NCBI RefSeq assembly: GCF_003994235.2
Contig: NZ_RYFG02000110.1
Location: forward strand, 20,194-84,193
Length of the DNA: 64,000 nt
Direction of reading: 5' to 3'
From: Candidatus Methylobacter oryzae
GTDB taxonomy: Bacteria > Pseudomonadota > Gammaproteobacteria > Methylococcales > Methylomonadaceae
Shown here: piece after piece, positions 35,054 to 43,427 of the stretch
Position numbering within the stretch: the stretch's first letter is position 1
How the letters are laid out: every line of letters begins with the position of its first letter
Position numbers and translations under genes: made by a program
Notes under the pieces: generated by a model
Databases searched by the model: none
Seen by the model: the letters and a program-made list of their open reading frames with translations, nothing else
What the model was told of the DNA's origin: nothing

Positions 35054-35965
35054 TTATTCGGTTGCTACCGGCAAGCTAACCCGATGCTCCAGCCATTCCT
35101 GCAAAAAGTCCATAAAACTTCTTACTTTAGCCGACAAATATTTCCGATGCGGATACACCGCATGGACGTCCAAAGGCGGCGAAGTGTAATCTTCCAGCAC
35201 AACTTTCAGCCTGCCCTTTTCAATATCCCGGCCGACGATATAAGTCGGCAACATTACCAGCCCCAAACCATTAACAGCAGCGATCCGTATCGGGTCCGCG
35301 ACATTGGCCTGCATCCTGCCGGAAACATTGATGCCGGTATATCCGGCTTCGCCTTTGAACAGCCATTTATTTCTCGGCGCAATGGCCCAATTAACCAGGC
35401 AGCTGTGATTTTCCAAATCTTCCGGCGTTTGCGGAACGCCGTGACGCTCGAAATAGTCCGGCGATCCGCACACGACCAGCGATGAACTGGCCAGTTTCCT
35501 GGCAAACATGCTGGTGTCATCCAACGCGCCAAGCAAAATAGCGACATCGATTCCTTCATCGACCAAATCGCCGGGGCTGCTCTGTATAATCATTTCGATC
35601 GTTAAATCGGAATGTATTTTCAAAAACTCGGATACCGCATGAGAAATATGGGTCGAACCGATAACCGGCGGAGCGCTGATTCTTAAAAGCCCCCTGGGTT
35701 CAGTCTGTAGGTGCGTTACCGCAGCCTCCATTTCCTCAACCTCAAGCAGCACCTGCTGGCATCGTTCCAAATAGGATGCGCCCACGTCCGTCAGGCTTAA
35801 ACTACGAGTAGTCCGATTGAATAACCGCGTACCCAGCAATCCTTCAAGATGCATAATATGTTTGGTCGCCATGGCCCTGGAAATATCCAGGTCACGCGCA
35901 CCACCAGCAAAGCTTCCAGCCTTTGCCACGCGAACAAAAACATTCATGCTGGTTAATTTATCCAT
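35054..35965 (-). CDS. LysR-family transcriptional regulator
   Basis: 303 residues. N-terminal HTH: MDKLTSMNVFVRVAKAGSFA, ARDLDISRAMATKHIMHLEG, LLGTRLFNRTTRSLSLTDVG. The C-terminal LysR substrate domain (LLRISAPPVIGSTHISHAVS, PGDLVDEGIDVAILLGALDD, NGLGLVMLPTYIVGRDIEKG) is the type of the PA2877/YafC-like group. No divergent target gene lies next to it: the next gene on its 5' side is on the same strand beyond the rhodanese gap region and the O-antigen cluster lies behind its 5' end. Target unknown. Confidence 0.9.
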   Translation of the reverse strand: MDKLTSMNVFVRVAKAGSFAGGARDLDISRAMATKHIMHLEGLLGTRLFNRTTRSLSLTDVGASYLERCQQVLLEVEEMEAAVTHLQTEPRGLLRISAPPVIGSTHISHAVSEFLKIHSDLTIEMIIQSSPGDLVDEGIDVAILLGALDDTSMFARKLASSSLVVCGSPDYFERHGVPQTPEDLENHSCLVNWAIAPRNKWLFKGEAGYTGINVSGRMQANVADPIRIAAVNGLGLVMLPTYIVGRDIEKGRLKVVLEDYTSPPLDVHAVYPHRKYLSAKVRSFMDFLQEWLEHRVSLPVATE

Positions 35966-36099
35966 GGGATTCTCTCTTTAAGCCTTAAAAAGGATGATCG
36001 GTAAGCCGATCCTGATTCAAAATTCCGCATATTGCAGCCGGCAAAAGGCAATTATTTCTTGTTATTGTAAGAGTGAATTCATTATACGTTATATTGTAT

Positions 36100-38145
36100 T
36101 CAAGAAATATCGCTGTACCGTTGATCGGACAGATCGGATTTATTGACAAGCCGCCTGTCTTCTTTCCACAGCATGTCTTCAATATCGCACTGCGGCACAA
36201 AGCCGGTAACGGCATTAGCGAAAACACCGCGAATCAGCTCAAAATCATCGTCTTCGGTAGCATGTTCCAATATAACCAGCATGTTCTGCAGCTCGTCCCA
36301 GGGAATAACATGCTCTTGCGCGCGCATAATTCTCGGATGACCGGTTTTCGAGACATTATCGCCAATCAACAGCTCTTCATACAGTTTTTCTCCGGGCCTT
36401 AAACCGGTATAGCTAATCTCGATATCGCCGTCGGGATGATCCTCGTCTTTAACTTCCAAGCCGCTTAAATGGATCATCCTCTTGGCTAAATCGACAATGC
36501 GAATCGGCTCGCCCATATCCAGCACAAACACGTCGCCGCCCCGGCCCATCGCGCCGGCTTGAATAACCAACTGCGCGGCTTCCGGTATGGTCATAAAATA
36601 GCGGATGATTCTTTCGTCCGTCACGGTTACCGGTCCGCCCCTTGCAATCTGCTCTTTAAACAACGGCACAACGGACCCGGAAGAACCCAGGACATTACCA
36701 AACCGCACCATCGTAAAACGAGTGGAATTATCGGCTGTATTTAAACTCAGCGCCTGCAATATCAACTCGGCAAAACGCTTGGTCGCGCCCATTGTGTTCG
36801 TTGGCCGGACGGCCTTATCCGTTGAAATGAGCACGAAGGTTTCGACTTTCGACTTGATTGCGGCTTGCGCCGAATGCAAAGTACCAAAGATATTATTTCT
36901 GATCGCTTCGCCCGGATTTCTTTCAACCATCGGCACATGCTTATAGGCCGCCGCATGATAGATGGTTTGTACCTTGAAAGTACGACATATTTTTTCGCAG
37001 CGTTTGGCGTCCGCGACCGAACCCAACACCGGAATAAGCTTTATGTCCCCGCTATTATCAATACTGTCGCCCGCCCCTGAATTGACGCAACATTTGGCTA
37101 ACAGATGACGAAGTTCTTTTTCTATCGCATAGAGCGCGAATTCGCTCATTTCAAAAAGAATCAGCGTATTTGGCTGCAAGCGGATAATTTGCCGGCACAG
37201 TTCGGAACCGATAGATCCGCCCGCGCCGGTTACCATAACCACTTTGCCGGCGATATTTGCATGCAACAACGACTGATCCGGGGCCACCGCATCGCGCCCC
37301 AGCAAATCGGCAATATCGACCTCTTGCAGCACATCGACAGTGACTTTGCCTTGGGCAATATCGGACAAGCCGGGCATGGACATTACGTGAATCGCAAAAG
37401 GCTCCAACGACCGGATAATTTCGCTTTTACGCGACCGGCTGGCGGACGGCAGAGCTAACAGTACATCCGTGACTTGATGTCTTTCTATCAGGTATCTGAA
37501 CGAGCTGAGCGGATAAATCCGCAAACCGTTGACCTTTTGTTTATGCAGCCGCTCATCGTCGTCGATGAACGCGATAGGTCTGAACTCGCGGCCGTAGCTT
37601 AATGCGGAAGCCAACTGTACCCCGGCATTCCCAGCCCCATAGATCACCACGTTCTTTTTGCTATGGGTTTTTACACCTCGGGCGCCTCCCAGGTTCAAAT
37701 AAACCTCGCCCAGCCACCAGCGCGCAAAAAAGCGGCTGCTGCCGACCAACAACATGATGTTCAACCAATTTAACGGCAATACCGTCCGGGGCACGCCCTT
37801 GATGCCGGATTCGTGCAAGACGAACGCAAAAACCAGCGCGTAAAGCGTCGTGGCCTGGATGATAGTCCACAAGGCCCTGACCTCCATGTAACGGATAATC
37901 GCACGGTATAATCCCAGCTTAATAAAAATCGGTACCGCGATAACGGGCGCTGCCGCAAACAAATACCACTCGTCGGGCTTGGGGGCGTACCACTCGCCCC
38001 AGCGCAAAGCGAAAGCCGCCCAAAGAGCCAGCATTGCAAAAAACACATCCGCACTGATCAGGATAAAAGCCTTCATTTTCCGCGGCAGCAGGATAAACCA
38101 AATGCGCACGCCCGATCCGTCCTGCTTATCGACCATAGCTTTCAT
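36100..38145 (-). CDS. wbpM: UDP-sugar 4,6-dehydratase, WbpM/FlaA1-like membrane protein
   Basis: 681 residues from the ATG at 38145 (GGGAG upstream); the frame is open to 38295 but overlaps the previous gene. The N-terminal ~150 residues have four membrane segments, e.g. AFILISADVFFAMLALWAAF. A nucleotide-binding CoA-like domain (VVIYGAGNAGVQLASALSYG) follows, then the SDR dehydratase: MVTGAGGSIGSELCRQI, ALYAIEKELRHL, AAYKHVPMVERNP, and STDKAVRPTNTMGATK with the Met-x-x-x-Lys active site of inverting-type FlaA1 enzymes. It makes UDP-4-keto-6-deoxy-GlcNAc, the precursor for D-QuiNAc, D-FucNAc or bacillosamine. Last gene of the cluster, after the WbpL-like gene. Confidence 0.9.
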   Translation of the reverse strand: MKAMVDKQDGSGVRIWFILLPRKMKAFILISADVFFAMLALWAAFALRWGEWYAPKPDEWYLFAAAPVIAVPIFIKLGLYRAIIRYMEVRALWTIIQATTLYALVFAFVLHESGIKGVPRTVLPLNWLNIMLLVGSSRFFARWWLGEVYLNLGGARGVKTHSKKNVVIYGAGNAGVQLASALSYGREFRPIAFIDDDERLHKQKVNGLRIYPLSSFRYLIERHQVTDVLLALPSASRSRKSEIIRSLEPFAIHVMSMPGLSDIAQGKVTVDVLQEVDIADLLGRDAVAPDQSLLHANIAGKVVMVTGAGGSIGSELCRQIIRLQPNTLILFEMSEFALYAIEKELRHLLAKCCVNSGAGDSIDNSGDIKLIPVLGSVADAKRCEKICRTFKVQTIYHAAAYKHVPMVERNPGEAIRNNIFGTLHSAQAAIKSKVETFVLISTDKAVRPTNTMGATKRFAELILQALSLNTADNSTRFTMVRFGNVLGSSGSVVPLFKEQIARGGPVTVTDERIIRYFMTIPEAAQLVIQAGAMGRGGDVFVLDMGEPIRIVDLAKRMIHLSGLEVKDEDHPDGDIEISYTGLRPGEKLYEELLIGDNVSKTGHPRIMRAQEHVIPWDELQNMLVILEHATEDDDFELIRGVFANAVTGFVPQCDIEDMLWKEDRRLVNKSDLSDQRYSDIS

Positions 38146-38164
38146 CCGCAGCGACTCCCATAAT

Positions 38165-39199
38165 TCACTTGCCCAGCTCCGATTGAGCTTGCCGGTCACC
38201 CGCGTTATAACGATAGGCCAACAGCAATAACGGCAAATACGCCAGCACCAACCCCACAGTACCGTCCAATTTATCCATTGCAACCCAGCTTGCAAGCGGC
38301 ATTAACCAAAAAATGTTAATCGCGCATACCGCCAATGTCACAGGGCAATGAGCGCCCCAAACACGAGACGCATGTTGATAAGCGTGGCTGCGATGCGCCT
38401 CGTAAAACTTCTCTCCCCGCACTACCCGGCGGCACAAAGTAACGGTTGCATCGACAATGAACACGCCCAGTAAGATCAACCACGCCCATAATAGCCGGGC
38501 TTCAATCCAGGCCGCTTGCAGCGAAAGCAGCGCCAACATAATCCCTAAGAAACCGCTGCCCGCATCTCCCATAAAAATACGGGCCGGCGGAAAATTCCAA
38601 AAAAGGAATCCTAAAACCGCAACGGCCAGAAAGGCCGGCAGCAGCCAAACGTTTGAATCCGGCGCAACGAGCCATACCATTAACGTGCCGCCGCAACAGG
38701 CCGTAATCGCCTCAACGCCGGCAATGCCGTCAATGCCGTCCATGAAGTTGTACAGATTCAGCAACCAGACAATATAAATGGCCGCGCCTACATAACCGAT
38801 CCAGCCTAAATCCAGCCAATATCCAAAAACCGGAAGCGGAGGCAAACCGCCCAACCAATAGAGTCCCCAAGCCGCGGCACTGAAATGTACCAATAAGCGC
38901 CAGCGCGCGGCAATATGGCCGTGATCGTCCAGAAAGCCCGCTACGGCAACAGCGCAACCCGCACCCGATAAAGCCAGGCATATCGAGGTGGATAGCTGTT
39001 CAAACTTGTTCAAAACAGGCAACACCAGCAAAAACGAGAGCACGATAGCAACGCCGCCGCCGCGAGGTGTCGGTATAGAATGCGAGCTACGCTCGTTAGG
39101 AATATCGATCAGGTTCTTTGCCAACGCGTAACGATACAAAAAGCCGGTAAGCGCCCAGGAGGCGACGCCCGTCAGCAAAAGGAGCCACTCAAAAATCAT
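38165..39199 (-). CDS. wbpL: polyprenyl-phosphate GlcNAc/FucNAc/QuiNAc-1-phosphate transferase, WbpL-like
   Basis: 344 residues, many membrane helices. WecA/MraY family enzyme that puts the first sugar-phosphate on undecaprenyl phosphate. Motifs: DIPNERSSHSIPTPRGGGVA near the N-terminus, FLDDHGHIAARWRLLVH (DDx motif), LYNFMDGIDGIAGVEAI (NxxNFMDG motif), FLGDAGS-like FMGDAGSGFLG, and the loop HRSHAYQHASRVWG. WbpL uses UDP-D-FucNAc or D-QuiNAc in Pseudomonas; the flanking WbpV/WbpM homologues point to D-QuiNAc here, by inference. It lies 190 bp after the WbpV-like gene, with a repeat between. Confidence 0.9.
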   Translation of the reverse strand: MIFEWLLLLTGVASWALTGFLYRYALAKNLIDIPNERSSHSIPTPRGGGVAIVLSFLLVLPVLNKFEQLSTSICLALSGAGCAVAVAGFLDDHGHIAARWRLLVHFSAAAWGLYWLGGLPPLPVFGYWLDLGWIGYVGAAIYIVWLLNLYNFMDGIDGIAGVEAITACCGGTLMVWLVAPDSNVWLLPAFLAVAVLGFLFWNFPPARIFMGDAGSGFLGIMLALLSLQAAWIEARLLWAWLILLGVFIVDATVTLCRRVVRGEKFYEAHRSHAYQHASRVWGAHCPVTLAVCAINIFWLMPLASWVAMDKLDGTVGLVLAYLPLLLLAYRYNAGDRQAQSELGK

Positions 39200-39248
39200 T
39201 TATACCTCACTTAAATTATTGACGAGTATCTATATTCAGCGTGTGACT

Positions 39249-39362
39249 ATAGAACACGGATGCCAAAAGTAGGCGCCTCGAGGCGACGCGGATAGGGCGG
39301 ATTGACCGGATTTTTAACCCAAACCGAATTTTAAATCCGTGTTTATACCCACAGGGCATAAG
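39249..39362. repeat. family-2 repeat plus half copy of family 1
   Basis: 39249-39343 is an imperfect inverted repeat from AGAACACGGA to ATCCGTGTTT, with an inner palindrome AGGCGCCTCGAGGCG. It runs straight into TTATACCCACAGGGCATAAG (39343-39362), the left half of repeat family 1. Two repeat families joined between WbpV-like and WbpL-like genes. Confidence 0.75.
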
Positions 39363-39389
39363 GCCGAATTAATTTGAATATGGCCGCAA

Positions 39390-40373
39390 TTATCTTTGTA
39401 AAAAATCCGCCGCCGTTTTCTTCAAAGCATCATCGACGCTGACAGGAGGATGCCACCCCAGCAGCTCGCAAGTCTTGCTAATATCGACTTGAAGCGAATT
39501 GCACAAACGCTGGGACATATATTGCCGGCCCAATAACGCCGCACCCGCTCTTAACATCCAGATAGGAACCGGGACCAGCTTGACAGGCATATCCAATGCC
39601 TTGCCCAAGCGCAGCAATAGCTCAGTGGTCGACATATCCTCGCCGTCCCCGGCCAGGAAAGTTTGGTTAGCCGCAGCCGGGTGATCGATGCAGGTTATAA
39701 TCAAATCGACCAGATTATCCAATGCGACAAAGCTGCGCTTATTATGAATTGCCCCCAACGGTAACGGGATTCCTTTCAGCAGCCAATGCATCATACTGTG
39801 GAAATTGGCCTTCACGCCCGGCCCGTATACCAGCGGCGGACGAATAATCACAACTTCCATACCGGTTTCATAAGCCAGCCGCAGTAACGCATCTTCGGCT
39901 TCGAACTTGGAAATACCGTAAGGATCGACCGGCGCAGGCCGATCTTCTGCCGTGTAAGGCCGCCCCGGCAACGTGCCCTCGCCGTTCACCTTGATCGAAC
40001 TGATAAAAATGAATCGCCGCACCCCCGCTTCCGCTGCCTGCAACGCAAGATTCCAAGCGCCTTCAACATTAACCTTGCGCAACTCGTCCAATAGATCGAG
40101 CGAATTATCTTTCACGACATGCACGCGCGCGGCAAGGTGAACAACCACATTGATACCGGCCAATGCCTCTGTCCAATCCGTTGCGCCGTCTAAAACGTCG
40201 ATTGACACCGTTTCAATATTTCCGACCGGCACATTGTCGCGGCGCCCCAAGCGCATCGAGGCACGGACGACCTGCCCTTGCCTGAGCAATTCCTCACAGA
40301 GCGGTTTGCCGACAAAACCGTTAGCGCCTGTAATCAATATAGAGTGGGAATACCGGCTGATATTATTTTGCAT
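39390..40373 (-). CDS. NAD-dependent epimerase/4-reductase, WbpV-like
   Basis: 327 residues from the ATG at 40373, inside the end of the 2-epimerase gene; the frame is open to 40469 but lacks a plausible start there. Extended SDR: ILITGANGFVGKPLCEELLR, VHLAARVHVVKD, RFIFISSIKVNGEGT and catalytic DPYGISKFEAE (Tyr-x-x-x-Lys). The neighbours WbpL and WbpM follow in the order wbpV-wbpL-wbpM, as in Pseudomonas O6-type clusters. There WbpV reduces the 4-keto sugar to UDP-D-QuiNAc. A UDP-glucose/GlcNAc 4-epimerase is the alternative. Confidence 0.82.
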   Translation of the reverse strand: MQNNISRYSHSILITGANGFVGKPLCEELLRQGQVVRASMRLGRRDNVPVGNIETVSIDVLDGATDWTEALAGINVVVHLAARVHVVKDNSLDLLDELRKVNVEGAWNLALQAAEAGVRRFIFISSIKVNGEGTLPGRPYTAEDRPAPVDPYGISKFEAEDALLRLAYETGMEVVIIRPPLVYGPGVKANFHSMMHWLLKGIPLPLGAIHNKRSFVALDNLVDLIITCIDHPAAANQTFLAGDGEDMSTTELLLRLGKALDMPVKLVPVPIWMLRAGAALLGRQYMSQRLCNSLQVDISKTCELLGWHPPVSVDDALKKTAADFLQR

Positions 40374-41550
40374 AAGGCTTTGACCAAACAACCCTATTGA
40401 TATAGTCGACATAACTTGCCACAACCCTGACGACCTGCGTTGAGACATGAGGATTTTCATAATCGGCAACCGCTAAAACCGGGCGCGCAGTCTTATCGCC
40501 AGGGATGGTGTGTATGCCGCTAGCCTGCCGGGAGCTGGCGTGGCGTTGGTATTGAGACGTCACAATTTCGACGGCTTCGAGTACGCGGTCTTTTTTCAAG
40601 CCGCTCATGATCAACGTGCCGACATCCATGCCCTCGGGGCGCTCATGCGCATTGCGAAGCGTCACCGCGCACAAATTAAACAACGACGTTTCCTCGGTAA
40701 TCGTACCGCTATCGGAAAGGACGCAAAACGCCTCGATCTGTAATTTGTTGTAATCGAAAAAGCCGAACGGTTTGGAAAAAATAATTTTTGGGTCCAGCGT
40801 TGAAATATCCAAGTCCTCCAGGCGCTTGCGCGTTCTCGGATGGGTCGAAACCAGGACCGGGAATTGATATTTTTCGGCCAGCGCATTCAGCGTATCCAGC
40901 AAATCCTGCAACGCTTCCGGCGAATCGACATTTTCCTCGCGATGCGCGCTGACCAGGAAGAATTTGCCGGCTTGCAACGACAGACGGGAAACCACATCGG
41001 ACGCCTGAATTTTCGGCGAATAATAATCCACGACCTCGCGCATATGCGAGCCGGTCTTGATAATCGTCTCGGGCCGGATACCTTCCGCAAGTAAATAACG
41101 GCGCGCATGCTCGGTCAACACCATATTAATATCCGACAGATGATCCAATACCTTACGGTTTAACTCCTCAGGAACGCGTTGGTCGAAACAGCGGTTGCCG
41201 GCTTCCATATGAAACACCGGGATTTTGCGGCGCTTTGCCGAGATAACCGACAAGCATGAATTGGTATCGCCATATAACAGCACCGCATCGGGCTGTTCCC
41301 GTTCCATGACTTCATCGGCTTTCTGGATCACTTGCGCAATGGTTTGGGCTACGTTGTCGCCGACTGCTTCCAGGAAATAATCGGGTTTGCGGATTTCCAG
41401 GTCGTCAAAAAAGATCTGGTTCAATTCGTAATCGTAATTCTGTCCGGTATGCACCAGGATGTGCTGCATATGCCGGTCAAGCGCGGCTATGACCCGGCTC
41501 ATCTTAATCAGTTCGGGCCGAGTGCCGACAATGGTCATAACCTTAAGCAC
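40363..41550 (-). CDS. non-hydrolysing UDP-N-acetyl sugar 2-epimerase (FnlC/WbjD/WbvD type)
   Basis: 395 residues, GTG start at 41550 with AGGAGAT 7 nt upstream, overlapping the dehydratase gene by 16 nt. VMTIVGTRPELIKMSRVI at the start, VHTGQNYDYELNQIFFDDL, VLLYGDTNSCLSVISAKRRK, FHMEAGNRCFDQRVPEELNR and SGTITEETSLFNL are the WecB-family set. The neighbouring dehydratase/epimerase and reductase make the C2 epimerase of a UDP-2-acetamido-2,6-dideoxy-L-hexose pathway (FucNAc or QuiNAc) the best call, over UDP-ManNAc formation. Confidence 0.88.
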   Translation of the reverse strand: MLKVMTIVGTRPELIKMSRVIAALDRHMQHILVHTGQNYDYELNQIFFDDLEIRKPDYFLEAVGDNVAQTIAQVIQKADEVMEREQPDAVLLYGDTNSCLSVISAKRRKIPVFHMEAGNRCFDQRVPEELNRKVLDHLSDINMVLTEHARRYLLAEGIRPETIIKTGSHMREVVDYYSPKIQASDVVSRLSLQAGKFFLVSAHREENVDSPEALQDLLDTLNALAEKYQFPVLVSTHPRTRKRLEDLDISTLDPKIIFSKPFGFFDYNKLQIEAFCVLSDSGTITEETSLFNLCAVTLRNAHERPEGMDVGTLIMSGLKKDRVLEAVEIVTSQYQRHASSRQASGIHTIPGDKTARPVLAVADYENPHVSTQVVRVVASYVDYINRVVWSKPYAK

Positions 41551-42554
41551 GATTTTATCTCCTGAATAATATCCAAACGTTGCAACAATAATTTCACCTG
41601 GCCGACATCCAAACGTTCCGTGCTGTGAGACGTGTAATCTTCAAGGCTGGAGATTTTTTCCTCGCCGTCGCTAAAATATTTCGCATAGTTCAGGTCGCGG
41701 TTATCCGCAGGTATCCGGTAATAACTTCCTCTATCTTCGGCACGCGCCATCTCTTCGCGGGAAATCAGCGATTCAAAAAGTTTTTCGCCGTGCCGCGTAC
41801 CGATAACCCGAGTCCCTTGCTTGCCGTCGAACAGTTCGATCAACGCTTGCGCTAAATCGCCAACCGTCGACGCAGGGGACTTCTGTACGAAAATATCGCC
41901 TTGCCGGCCATGCTCAAAAGCATAAAGCACCAAATTCACCGAATCCTCCAGTGACATTAAAAAGCGCGTCATGTTCGGATCGGTCACGGTCAGCGGCTTG
42001 TCTTCCTTCAATTGCGAGATAAATAATGGAATGACCGAGCCCCGGGACGCCATCACGTTGCCGTAGCGCGTTGCGCAGAAAACCGTTTCGCCCTCGCGCT
42101 GCATCCGCGCCTTCGCAATCAGCAATTTTTCGGCCATGGCCTTGGACATGCCCATTGCATTGACCGGATACACGGCCTTGTCGGTGCTCAGCAGCACTAC
42201 GCGCTTGACGCCATTCTCACCGGCTGCGTTCATCACATGCTCCGTGCCGATCACATTGGTGCGCACCGCCTCCATCGGATAAAACTCGCACGACGGCACC
42301 TGCTTCAGCGCCGCCGCATGAAACACATAATCCACATCCTTCATCGCCCGGTGGACACTGTCGTAATTGCGGACATCGCCGATGTAAAACTTCAGCTTGT
42401 CGTTGTTCAGCGCAATGCGCATTTCTTCCTGCTTCTTCTCGTCGCGGCTAAAGATACGAATCTCGCGCACATCCGTCGCCAGAAAACGCTTAAGAACGGC
42501 ATTGCCGAACGATCCCGTTCCCCCGGTGATCATTAAGACTTTATCATTGAACAT
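41535..42554 (-). CDS. UDP-GlcNAc 4,6-dehydratase/5-epimerase (FnlA/WbjB/CapE type)
   Basis: 339 residues. Rossmann LMITGGTGSFGNAVLKRFL, IFSRDEKKQEEMR (typical), FHAAALKQVPSCEFYPMEAV and TDKAVYPVNAMGMSKAMAEK, with the Met-x-x-x-Lys active site of the inverting dehydratases. It is very close in pattern to E. coli FnlA. It converts UDP-D-GlcNAc to the 4-keto-6-deoxy-L sugar that starts the L-FucNAc, L-PneNAc, L-RhaNAc and L-QuiNAc routes. It precedes the 2-epimerase and follows the RmlD-like reductase by 18 bp. Confidence 0.92.
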   Translation of the reverse strand: MFNDKVLMITGGTGSFGNAVLKRFLATDVREIRIFSRDEKKQEEMRIALNNDKLKFYIGDVRNYDSVHRAMKDVDYVFHAAALKQVPSCEFYPMEAVRTNVIGTEHVMNAAGENGVKRVVLLSTDKAVYPVNAMGMSKAMAEKLLIAKARMQREGETVFCATRYGNVMASRGSVIPLFISQLKEDKPLTVTDPNMTRFLMSLEDSVNLVLYAFEHGRQGDIFVQKSPASTVGDLAQALIELFDGKQGTRVIGTRHGEKLFESLISREEMARAEDRGSYYRIPADNRDLNYAKYFSDGEEKISSLEDYTSHSTERLDVGQVKLLLQRLDIIQEIKSCLRL

Positions 42555-42572
42555 ATCCGGCCCTTGATCGGC

Positions 42573-43427
42573 TTACTGGTACGCATGCATCATTTTGATC
42601 AACTCCGGCCACTGCGGCGGCTGATACCCGGTTGCAGCTTTAAACCGGTCCGCATTCAGCGAGCGGTCAATCGTAAACTCATCTTCCGGAATAATTTCGA
42701 TCGTTTTACCGTACACTTCGGCAATCAACTTCAACAAATCGTATTTCGCGATGGCGGGGCCGGCAACATGGTAAAGGCCGTGCAAGCCGGACTGGGGAAT
42801 GACGATATCGCGTATCACGCGCGCAAATTCCACCGTCGGCAGGCCGGAAAATATCGCCCGTTTAAAACCTTTGCAACTGCCTTGCTGGGCAAGAAACCAA
42901 TTAAGCAGGCTGTAGCAGCTGTTCAACTCATGGCCGATAATCGAGGTACGCAAAGTAACCGTGTGCGGATAATCAACTTCGCCTAAGGCCTTGGATCTGC
43001 CGTAAACATCGTCCGCATCCAGCAAATCCTGTTCGGTATAATTGCCTTGCCTGCCGGAGAAAACGCAATCCGTGGAAACATGCACCAAGCGCGCATCCAT
43101 AGCCGCGCACAATCTCGCCAAGCGGTGAGGCAGCATCGCGTTAAGCGGCAGGGCTATTAACGGATCGTTGCCTTCGGCTTTATGTTTGGTTATGCCGACG
43201 CAATTGATCACCACATCCGGGCGTATCCGCGCAAAAGCGTCGACAATCGTATCGTAATTAGCCGCATCGACATCGGTTAACAAGCGCTCGGCAATCCGCT
43301 CAGGGAAAAACTGTTGTGCGTCGGCTGAACGCACGGCCCCATGCACATCCCAATCGAGCCGTTCACTAAAGATACGCAAAACCGCGCTGCCTAACATACC
43401 GCGTGCGCCTAAAACCAGAATTTTCAT
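42573..43427 (-). CDS. RmlD-like SDR reductase (4-keto sugar reductase)
   Basis: 284 residues from the ATG at 43427, which overlaps the previous stop by one base (TGATG); TTG at 43430 is less likely. ILVLGARGMLGSAVLRIFSE, DVVINCVGITKHKAEGNDPL, RLVHVSTDCVFSGRQGNYTE, VYGRSKALGEV (Tyr-x-x-x-Lys) and GLHGLYHVAGPAIAKYDLLK. This is the size and pattern of dTDP-4-dehydrorhamnose reductase, not of FnlB/WbjC (~370 residues with a C-terminal cupin-like domain). In L-QuiNAc clusters (WbvB-WbvR-WbvD) the middle enzyme is of this RmlD type. Product specificity is inferred. Confidence 0.85.
   Translation of the reverse strand: MKILVLGARGMLGSAVLRIFSERLDWDVHGAVRSADAQQFFPERIAERLLTDVDAANYDTIVDAFARIRPDVVINCVGITKHKAEGNDPLIALPLNAMLPHRLARLCAAMDARLVHVSTDCVFSGRQGNYTEQDLLDADDVYGRSKALGEVDYPHTVTLRTSIIGHELNSCYSLLNWFLAQQGSCKGFKRAIFSGLPTVEFARVIRDIVIPQSGLHGLYHVAGPAIAKYDLLKLIAEVYGKTIEIIPEDEFTIDRSLNADRFKAATGYQPPQWPELIKMMHAYQ

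Noticed and set aside
42573..43427. FnlB/WbjC assignment for the middle enzyme
   Set aside because: The protein is ~90 residues too short and lacks the C-terminal cupin-like domain; it follows the RmlD pattern.
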